NCBI GenBank assembly: GCA_019058515.1
Contig: JAHPYY010000158.1
Coordinates: 1 to 19,738 of the forward strand
Length of the DNA stretch: 19,738 nt
Origin: Promethearchaeota archaeon
Lineage (GTDB): Archaea; Asgardarchaeota; Lokiarchaeia; Sigynarchaeales; SOKP01
Direction: 5' to 3'
In this document: piece by piece, positions 14,243-19,738 of the stretch
How the letters are laid out: every line of letters begins with the position of its first letter
How positions within the stretch are numbered: position 1 is the first letter of the stretch
Program-made: the position numbers and the translations under genes
Notes under the pieces: model-generated
Told to the model about the DNA's origin: nothing
Database searches by the model: none
The model's input: only the letters and a program-made list of their open reading frames with translations

Positions 14243-15673
14243 TTATTTGTTTTTAGTTAATAGTTTGAATACAGCATTCAGATCCTCGCTAAAAATAGCT
14301 TGCCGAAACTCTTCCTTCTCTTGATTGGGTAATTTAAACATTGGAAAGGTTCTAATAAGATTGCGTACTTGTGTTAATCCCAGATATTTCCGAGTATAAC
14401 TTGCGTTTGAGTATTTGTACGTAGTCAAAAACTCACTATCTAATTCCCTTCTAAAGTATTCTAGTAGAGTATTAAAATAGCTCATAAGAAGTTTTTGTTC
14501 TTCAATTGAAATAGGGGGATCGAAAAAAATTTGGATGGGAGAGGTCCTATAAGTAGCTTTAGAAACGTAGATTCCGTCAACATTAAAATCATCAGATATA
14601 ACATTTAACCCGACTCTACCGTCCATTGAACCAGTGTCAACGGTGCGAACATACAATATATTTTTCTTTACTTGCTTTTGTAATGCAGGGGAAACGAGCA
14701 ATTTTTGACGCTTATAGTCGTTTGAAATGTATTGATTGGTGTCAATTACTAATATAGGGGAATCTCCAGGATTCCTTTGCACTTCCGAATGTAAAAGATA
14801 GTATTTGACCTTAACTGGATTGTTAGAAGAATATTTTTCCACAAACTCGTCGAATTCCGCACCAGCTCGGTATTTCCACCTTGGGATTAATTTATATTCT
14901 TTTTCTAGAAAACAATTATTTTGGAGAATCTTAATACCTTTGAATTGTACAATTTCTCTAATATGAACCCTTTTTCTCTTAAAAAAACCAATCATTATGT
15001 TTGTACCGGTATGTTTAAAAACTTTGGTCTCGAATAAGTAAGCTTTTAAAATAGTGTAGTGCTTTAGGAAATCCATTCGGAATTTATTCGACACGGCAGA
15101 ACCAAATAAAAAGTTAGTAGGAATAATGTAAATTAAGTTATTGATACAATTTCTTAGGTCGTTTATCATAGCTATCTGATATAAATCCTGATAACCTTCG
15201 TTTGCTCCTTCGAAATAGGGCAAGTGAATTTCTGTTTCTTTATGCTTCCGAATGTATCCTAAATACAAATACGGAGGATTTGTGATGTGAAATATTGGAT
15301 ATGATTTCGATGACAGAAATGTTGGAAAGCTTTTTAAATTATTTCGAATTGATATATTTTGGTCGATTAGCGTAGTATCGATTCCGTAGCATTCTGCGTT
15401 CTCCTTACACCTCTTTACCATTTCAGGCTGAACATCAAAAAGATAGATTTGTTTTTTGAAAAAACTATTTCTTTTCTCTTTAGGAATGTGATTCAAAATT
15501 GGGAGAACTAGGTTTCCCTCTCCTGCAAATAAATCAACCCATATGTTCTGGTACAATTTTTCCTTAATCTCAGGAAAGATATATCTTTCAAAGATATCAA
15601 TTGAGGTTAAGTGAACTCCAAGTTTGCGTCGATGTTTATTAGTTTTAATATCTTCGTTCATCTTGAAATTCAA
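14243..15673 (-). CDS. TaqI/Eco57I-type DNA adenine-N6 methyltransferase, orphan
   Basis: A 476-residue SAM-dependent methyltransferase. Motif I is VDLFAGEGNLVLPIL (residues 46-60), motif II is LFDVQPEMVKRC (Asp80), and the catalytic motif IV is NPPY (132-135), which marks N6-adenine methylation of the gamma class found in M.TaqI and Eco57I. The C-terminal 300 residues, with AKATYRTSPIQ-like text (SKATYRTSPIQIFFD) and KYSNASYTRKYLGLTQVRN, resemble the target-recognition half of TaqI-like enzymes. No nuclease domain is fused and no restriction gene is next to it, so it is either solitary (epigenetic or protective) or its partner lies elsewhere. The listed start is TTG; an ATG at 15661 gives MNEDIKTNKH and 472 residues and is at least as likely. 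The DDAH pseudogene follows by 2 nt. The recognition site cannot be read from sequence. Confidence 0.8.
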   Translation of the reverse strand: MNFKMNEDIKTNKHRRKLGVHLTSIDIFERYIFPEIKEKLYQNIWVDLFAGEGNLVLPILNHIPKEKRNSFFKKQIYLFDVQPEMVKRCKENAECYGIDTTLIDQNISIRNNLKSFPTFLSSKSYPIFHITNPPYLYLGYIRKHKETEIHLPYFEGANEGYQDLYQIAMINDLRNCINNLIYIIPTNFLFGSAVSNKFRMDFLKHYTILKAYLFETKVFKHTGTNIMIGFFKRKRVHIREIVQFKGIKILQNNCFLEKEYKLIPRWKYRAGAEFDEFVEKYSSNNPVKVKYYLLHSEVQRNPGDSPILVIDTNQYISNDYKRQKLLVSPALQKQVKKNILYVRTVDTGSMDGRVGLNVISDDFNVDGIYVSKATYRTSPIQIFFDPPISIEEQKLLMSYFNTLLEYFRRELDSEFLTTYKYSNASYTRKYLGLTQVRNLIRTFPMFKLPNQEKEEFRQAIFSEDLNAVFKLLTKNK

Positions 15674-15805
15674 TTTATAACCTAAATTCCTAAGAGAGTT
15701 AATTACTTATTATATTCTTCTGGTATTTAATAATAATACCCTTCATAGTTGTAATATATACAAAAGGTTATTTAAGTAGAAATAATTTACTTTCGTAATT
15801 AACTC

Positions 15806-15830
15806 GTAGAACGAATTAGAGTTCTTCTAC
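15806..15830. repeat. Inverted repeat upstream of the HAD gene
   Basis: GTAGAA (15806-15811) and TTCTAC (15825-15830) are perfect inverted copies, and GAAC/GTTC (15809-15812 / 15821-15824) nests inside. It lies in the 190-nt divergent region between the methyltransferase and the HAD gene, 34 nt before the HAD start. It could be an operator or a leader hairpin. Short enough to be chance. Confidence 0.3.
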
Positions 15831-15863
15831 AACGATTAACAATACAGCCGACTTGTTTAAGCA

Positions 15864-16601
15864 ATGAACGTAGAAAAAGAATTAATCGAAAAACTTAGAT
15901 CTGGATATTTTAAGGGCATCGTGTTCGATTTCGATGGAACGATACTAGATATTACTGGGCCTCTCAGAACTTCTATAGATGAAGTTTTCGAATATTACAA
16001 AATAACGGGTGATATGGACACCACGATTCAGGAAATAGGCTCTGTCCTCGAATCTATCCAAGGATATCCCTTGCCAAAAATAGTACTTCAATCCTACGAC
16101 ATCTTTAAGTACATCTCAGTGCTTCAAAATATGTCGTATTTGAAAAAGCTAAGAATCGCCGCGAAATTATTCGCTAAGTACTTGGATTACGCAGAGGAAG
16201 CCCCAATCTTTCCGGGAATAAAACCATTATTGAAATTTCTAAAAAAGAAATCCGACTTATATATTGTCTCTCACAATCAGACGAAAAACATATACCCTCA
16301 CTTAGAACGAGAAGAAATCGAATCATTCTTCAAGAATGTATACGGAACAGACCAGCTTCCAGCACTCAAACCAGATCCCGAATCTCTCTCTCCCATAATT
16401 AACGAGTATAATGGAGTGAAAAGAAGTCAGTTCTTAATGATAGGAGACATGCCTTCAGATATAGAAGCGGGAAAAGAAGCAGGATTTTGGACAATTGCTA
16501 TTGCCAGTGGAATAAGCAAAAGAGAAATTCTCGAAGAGACTAATCCTAATCTGATTGTAGAATCTGTTTCCGAGCTATTAGGAAAATTAGATATTAAATA
16601 A
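15864..16601 (+). CDS. HAD-superfamily hydrolase (phosphoglycolate phosphatase-like)
   Basis: A 245-residue phosphatase of the haloacid dehalogenase superfamily with all four motifs. Motif I is VFDFDGTILD (nucleophile Asp22, acid Asp24), motif II the Ser of YIVSHN, motif III the Lys of LKPDPES, and motif IV MIGDMPSDIEAG. An alpha-helical cap inserted between motifs I and II (residues about 35-125) is of the C1 type seen in phosphoglycolate phosphatases and beta-phosphoglucomutases. Substrate is not predictable; sugar phosphates, phosphoglycolate, and lipid or nucleotide phosphates are all possible. It is read alone from its own promoter, divergent from the methyltransferase. A lipid phosphate role would suit the acyltransferase downstream, but 180 nt separate them and an inverted repeat lies between. 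Confidence 0.85.
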   Translation: MNVEKELIEKLRSGYFKGIVFDFDGTILDITGPLRTSIDEVFEYYKITGDMDTTIQEIGSVLESIQGYPLPKIVLQSYDIFKYISVLQNMSYLKKLRIAAKLFAKYLDYAEEAPIFPGIKPLLKFLKKKSDLYIVSHNQTKNIYPHLEREEIESFFKNVYGTDQLPALKPDPESLSPIINEYNGVKRSQFLMIGDMPSDIEAGKEAGFWTIAIASGISKREILEETNPNLIVESVSELLGKLDIK

Positions 16602-16623
16602 TATTTGATTTTTATCTGATTTT

Positions 16624-16651
16624 TGTGTAGATTTAATCATATTTCTACACA
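16624..16651 (+). repeat. Perfect 8-nt inverted repeat between HAD and acyltransferase genes
   Basis: TGTGTAGA (16624-16631) and TCTACACA (16644-16651) flank a 12-nt spacer. No T-run follows directly, so it looks more like an operator of the acyltransferase operon or an RNA hairpin than a standard terminator. T-rich sequence lies before it (16606-16624). Confidence 0.4.
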
Positions 16652-16672
16652 TATTATTTGATTTGCAACATT

Positions 16673-16685
16673 TTTATATTATAAA
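16673..16685 (+). promoter_or_regulatory. Candidate TATA box for the acyltransferase/DUF2229 operon
   Basis: TTTATATTATAAA lies 97-109 nt before the ATG at 16782 and 22 nt after the inverted repeat at 16624-16651. It is the most TATA-like stretch in this spacer. The implied leader of about 70 nt is long for an archaeon, so a nearer A/T box cannot be excluded. Confidence 0.3.
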
Positions 16686-16781
16686 CGAATATTTGAATAA
16701 AAGCAATCTCTGTCAAAAACGCAAGATTATTAAAATTCTACAAGGTTTTTATTAAAAATAACGAGAAAAATGTGAATTTGT

Positions 16782-18494
16782 ATGGAACCACAAAAAACTG
16801 AACGAAGAGAAGGGGAAGAACATCTATCGGCTTCGGATATTTTAAAACCAAAGTACGTCGGAGTAAGTGTCAATGAGAATGGCGACCTTGTGTACGAGAA
16901 GAGACACCAAAGTGCGATGTATAAGTTCCTAAAGTACAACCCTATAGACCCATTAAACGACCTCTACCGTGCCCTTATTGATCATTGGGACTTTAACGAG
17001 CAAGAAGGAAGGCTACAGTGGTGGTTGGCGTATTTTTACGTAAAGCTTACTATGCGCGTCATGTGGAGGTACAAGGTTGAAAGCGTGGATGGATACCTCT
17101 TTCCGGAATATCAACAAGGTATCATTATTAGCAACCACAACTCACACCTTGATCCATTTTTCGTTGGAGGATGTATGCATCGTCGGATTAGGTGGATGAG
17201 TAAAAGCGAAAATTTCAAAACCCCAATCGTTAGAACCCTATTTAGAAACTTAGGTGCATTTTCATTGGGTGAACGTGGAAACCCATTAGATCTACAGAGG
17301 GCGGTGGACGAAGCAAAAGCGATCTTGAGAGGAGGAGAGTGGGTAGGTATATTTCCCGAAGGCACTCGCAGCAAAGACGGTACTTTGGGTGAGTTTAAAT
17401 CGGGAGCAGTGCGATTAGCTATAGAAGAAAAAGTCCCTATCGTCCCATGTGCCGTTTTAGGTTCAAGAGACGCTTTACCAAAAGGAAAACTGATTGGAAA
17501 ACCAATACAAGTAAAAGTTAGAGTTGGTCGCCCTATTTATTACGATCAATACGATGGTAAAGCCACTCCTGAGTTGGTAGAGCGCTTAACTAAAGAATTG
17601 CATCAAGAAGTTCAAAATTTAATTGACGGGAAACACCAATACGGTCGAAGGAAGATAAAACAGCCGCAAACGCAATCTGAGGCGTTATCCATTGGCTCTC
17701 CCCAAGACGTTGAAAAGCCAAAATCGAGAGGTATTAAAGGACTTATAAAAGATTTTGGAGTAGGGGTATTAGAAACAATTGATGATATTTGGTACGGTCT
17801 TTTACGAGGATTAGAAGTGTTTGGAGTGCGAGAGCAGTTTCAAAAAATGATTTGGCATTTCTCATCTGCACTGGTTCAAATATTGGCCAACAATATGGCT
17901 CCGTTTAGAGCTATAGGTTACGAAAATATACCTCCTACAGGAGCGGCTGTGGTAGTTACGAACCATAATTCCGAGTGGGATGTAATTATAAACGCTGTAG
18001 CAGTAGAACGAGAAACAAAACGAGTCATATACCAGATGTCTAAACAATCATTGTTTCAGATCCCTATTGTAAACGCTTGGGTTAGAACCCATCACGCGTT
18101 TCCGTTAAAACGTGGTGAAAACGATGTACAATGCTTTAATTACGCAAAACAGCTACTAGACAAAGGCGAATTGGTCATCGTATACCCCGAAGGCACCACC
18201 AATACTGGAGGCGGCGTCTTATTGGAGGGCCACACTGGTGCTGTAAGGTTAGCCATTGAAGGAAAAGTTCCTATTATACCAGTAGGAATAACCGGTACCG
18301 AAAATATCTATCCAAAAAATGGCAAAATGTTAGAGTTCGGAAAGGGGAGTATCTTTAAGTGCGGACCTCCGTTTATGGACCACGCCAAGTATTTCGATAA
18401 ACCGATGCCAGATTATAACGAGTTAAAACGCCTTACCAATAAAGTGATGGATCACGTCGCTGACTTAACATTATACAACACACCCGACGCATGA
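16782..18494 (+). CDS. Double-headed PlsC-type acyltransferase (two domains in one chain)
   Basis: A 570-residue protein with two complete lysophospholipid acyltransferase (PlsC/LPLAT) domains; most family members have one in about 240 residues. The first has NHNSHLD (His119, Asp124), then FPEGTR (191-196) and VPIVPCAVLG. The second has NHNSEWD (His395, Asp400), then YPEGTT (468-473) and VPIIPVGITG. Each thus keeps the HxxxxD catalytic pair and the EGT phosphate-binding motif. They are joined by a charged linker of some 80 residues including QPQTQSEALS. Such enzymes move an acyl group from acyl-CoA or acyl carrier protein to glycerol-3-phosphate or lysophosphatidate; the two heads could do the sn-1 and sn-2 steps in series. 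A hydrophilic N-terminal 60-residue region precedes domain 1. It starts an operon with the DUF2229 gene. The acyl-CoA synthetase at 6525 could supply donor. Substrate inference is weak; the domain call is firm. Confidence 0.88.
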   Translation: MEPQKTERREGEEHLSASDILKPKYVGVSVNENGDLVYEKRHQSAMYKFLKYNPIDPLNDLYRALIDHWDFNEQEGRLQWWLAYFYVKLTMRVMWRYKVESVDGYLFPEYQQGIIISNHNSHLDPFFVGGCMHRRIRWMSKSENFKTPIVRTLFRNLGAFSLGERGNPLDLQRAVDEAKAILRGGEWVGIFPEGTRSKDGTLGEFKSGAVRLAIEEKVPIVPCAVLGSRDALPKGKLIGKPIQVKVRVGRPIYYDQYDGKATPELVERLTKELHQEVQNLIDGKHQYGRRKIKQPQTQSEALSIGSPQDVEKPKSRGIKGLIKDFGVGVLETIDDIWYGLLRGLEVFGVREQFQKMIWHFSSALVQILANNMAPFRAIGYENIPPTGAAVVVTNHNSEWDVIINAVAVERETKRVIYQMSKQSLFQIPIVNAWVRTHHAFPLKRGENDVQCFNYAKQLLDKGELVIVYPEGTTNTGGGVLLEGHTGAVRLAIEGKVPIIPVGITGTENIYPKNGKMLEFGKGSIFKCGPPFMDHAKYFDKPMPDYNELKRLTNKVMDHVADLTLYNTPDA

Positions 18495-18512
18495 AAATTA
18501 CTTTCATTCATA

Positions 18513-19562
18513 ATGTCTGAGCTAAATTCCAAAAAAATCAAGGTTGGCATCCCGCGAGCACTTCACTTTTACCGATATTTCCCTTTTTGGAAAAAGTTAT
18601 TAGAGGAGTTGGGAGCCGAATTAGTCGTTAGTCCTCCTACTAATAAAAAAATAGTTGAAGTAGGAGTTCAACATGGTTTTGGGGAATTATGTATTCCCGT
18701 TAAAATTTATTATGGCCATGTGTATAAATTAATTTACGAATATCCCGATTTAGACTATCTCTTTATCCCTCGTTACGTATCAGAGGCACCCGACACCTAC
18801 TTTTGCCCTAAGTTTTTATCTTTGCCCGATGTTATTAAAATTCTCGAAAATGTCCCAAAAATTCTGAATTTCGAAGTAAATGTTAGAGAATTTCCGATAT
18901 CCGTATCCGCTACGGTTTTAGCAAAAGAATTAGGTCGAACTCAAACAGAAGGTCTCGATGCATATAAAAAAGCGCAAGCTTACTTTGATAAGTATCACCA
19001 ATTTATTAGAGAGGGCTTAACCGTTAATCACGCTCTACGCTTAGTAGAGTACGAGCGCCCTTTTACGCTTCCAAAAAAGAAATACGATGCAGATCTTAAA
19101 TTTCTGCTTCTTGGACACGCATATAACATCTTTGATACATTTATAAATTTAAATTTTCAGAGGAAATTGCGAGAAGAAGGGGCAGATTACATCACAATTG
19201 AAAATATGCCTGAAGAAATCTTCAAAGAACCAGTTATCGTCAATCCCAAAGGCGGAAAATTAAGAAATTATTGGCAGCACGAGGAAGAGATTATGCAAGC
19301 TATTCGGTATTTTTTAAATAAAGGGAGAGAGGAAATCGACGGGGTTATTTTTCTAATAAGTTTCGCGTGCGGACCCGATAGCTTGATATCGGAGCTTATC
19401 ATGAGAGACATGAAAGTAGTAGGACTTCCCTTTCTTGAGATTACAATGGATGAACATTCTGGGGAAGCAGGTTTACTTACACGTGTGCAATCCTTTGTGG
19501 AAATGGTGCGAAGAAAGAAGAAGAAACTTACTGCAACCTCTAACTTGAGAATTAAAATTTAA
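18513..19562 (+). CDS. DUF2229 protein (2-hydroxyacyl-CoA dehydratase activase-related)
   Basis: A 349-residue soluble protein of the CoA-substrate-specific enzyme activase/dehydratase-related group. The N-terminus KVGIPRALHFYRYFPFWKKL with LEELGAELVVSPPTNK is the DUF2229 hallmark. The expected cysteines are present: Cys60 in GELCIPVK, Cys98 in YFCPKF and Cys286 in SFACGPDS, which could hold a 4Fe-4S cluster as in the HgdB/HgdC-type systems. In bacteria and archaea such proteins often accompany a BadF/HgdC-type ATPase; none is visible within this window, and the sequence ends 176 nt downstream. It follows the acyltransferase gene by 18 nt and is likely in the same transcript. Start ATG at 18513. 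The reaction is not known: radical dehydration of a hydroxyacyl-CoA or ATP-driven electron transfer are the family precedents. Confidence 0.82.
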   Translation: MSELNSKKIKVGIPRALHFYRYFPFWKKLLEELGAELVVSPPTNKKIVEVGVQHGFGELCIPVKIYYGHVYKLIYEYPDLDYLFIPRYVSEAPDTYFCPKFLSLPDVIKILENVPKILNFEVNVREFPISVSATVLAKELGRTQTEGLDAYKKAQAYFDKYHQFIREGLTVNHALRLVEYERPFTLPKKKYDADLKFLLLGHAYNIFDTFINLNFQRKLREEGADYITIENMPEEIFKEPVIVNPKGGKLRNYWQHEEEIMQAIRYFLNKGREEIDGVIFLISFACGPDSLISELIMRDMKVVGLPFLEITMDEHSGEAGLLTRVQSFVEMVRRKKKKLTATSNLRIKI

Positions 19563-19591
19563 TTTTATTGACTTATTTTTGTTGAATTATA

Positions 19592-19599
19592 TTTTTTTT
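19592..19599 (+). terminator. T-run after the DUF2229 gene
   Basis: A T8 run 30 nt after the stop codon, preceded by a T5 run at 19576-19580, probably ends the acyltransferase/DUF2229 transcript. Confidence 0.4.
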
Positions 19600-19655
19600 G
19601 CTACTTGTTAGTTATGTTATTAGAACTAATAAAACCTATAAAGCTCTATTAGGAA

Positions 19656-19738
19656 TTGTATAGAATTTACGAACTTCCGCAAATTTCAACAATTCGGGGC
19701 GATAACACCATCGCCTCTATTCCCTTACCACTAAAGGC
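19656..19738 (+). CDS. Possible start of a gene running off the right edge, strand uncertain
   Basis: On the + strand a frame is open from TTG 19656 to the edge (27 complete codons: LYRIYELPQISTIRGDN and on), with a stop two codons before the TTG, a CTATAAAG box near 19637-19644, and no Shine-Dalgarno site. On the - strand, the complement of 19667-19738 is also open and would be the last 23 residues of a gene ending in IVEICGSS and TAA. Both read plausibly. Only one is likely real and the window is too short to decide. A small hairpin (GGCGAT 19698-19703, ATCGCC 19710-19715) sits inside both. Confidence 0.25.
   Translation, partial: MYRIYELPQISTIRGDNTIASIPLPLK

Noticed and set aside
14243..15673. 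Complete restriction-modification system
   Set aside because: Only the methyltransferase is present. Neighbours are a metabolic pseudogene and a HAD phosphatase, and no nuclease motif is fused.
1..19738. CRISPR array, transposase or rRNA genes
   Set aside because: No regularly spaced direct repeats, transposase-like protein or rRNA sequence was seen in any part of the window.

Overview
The window looks archaeal. It is AT-rich, uses ATG, GTG and TTG starts, has A/T-rich TATA-like boxes and few Shine-Dalgarno sites, packs some genes with 1-4 nt junctions, and ends transcripts in T-runs. It carries a PUA domain of the archaeal/eukaryal RNA-binding type, together with bacterial-type metabolic genes (tryptophanase, acyl-CoA synthetase, glycerolipid-type acyltransferases, and a relative of the 2-hydroxyacyl-CoA dehydratase/activase group). 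That mix is common in Asgard archaea of the Heimdall/Hod type, but no phylogenetic marker is present, so the lineage is an inference.

Left part (1-1160): gene remains and structured spacer. A PUA-domain reading frame is joined to its upstream part only by a frameshift. About 320 nt of non-coding sequence with several inverted repeats follows, then a small hypothetical gene that also seems split by a one-base shift. 1157-2788 (-) encodes a tryptophanase-type PLP lyase. 3022-6396 (+) is a membrane block: a CBS-pair membrane protein, an unusual RGG/aromatic-rich membrane protein with two cytoplasmic zinc ribbons (1 nt apart from the first), and a YhfC-like glutamic-type intramembrane protease homologue. 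6525-8210 (+) is an acyl-CoA synthetase with the only strong Shine-Dalgarno site noticed.

Middle (8244-13370): a two-gene ABC exporter (permease and ATPase, ATGA overlap) reads leftward. Divergent from it is a TetR regulator coupled to a membrane polyferredoxin. The region between them contains a TATA box bracketed by an inverted repeat, a candidate TetR operator. A 12-helix MFS transporter converges on this operon.

Right part (13482-19738): a dimethylarginine dimethylaminohydrolase pseudogene with two frameshifts and one in-frame stop lies directly behind an orphan TaqI/Eco57I-type adenine methyltransferase. Divergent from them are a HAD phosphatase, a double-headed PlsC acyltransferase with two complete active-site sets in one chain, and a DUF2229 activase-related protein. 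Both strands are open at the right edge.

The acyl-CoA synthetase, tandem PlsC protein and DUF2229 protein suggest that this cell handles acyl-CoA thioesters and perhaps makes or remodels acyl-ester lipids, which would be unusual for an archaeon. The least familiar locus is the CBS protein / RGG-aromatic-zinc ribbon protein / intramembrane protease block. At least one gene (DDAH) and perhaps three are broken, which points to local gene decay, although single-base assembly errors could explain two of the three cases.
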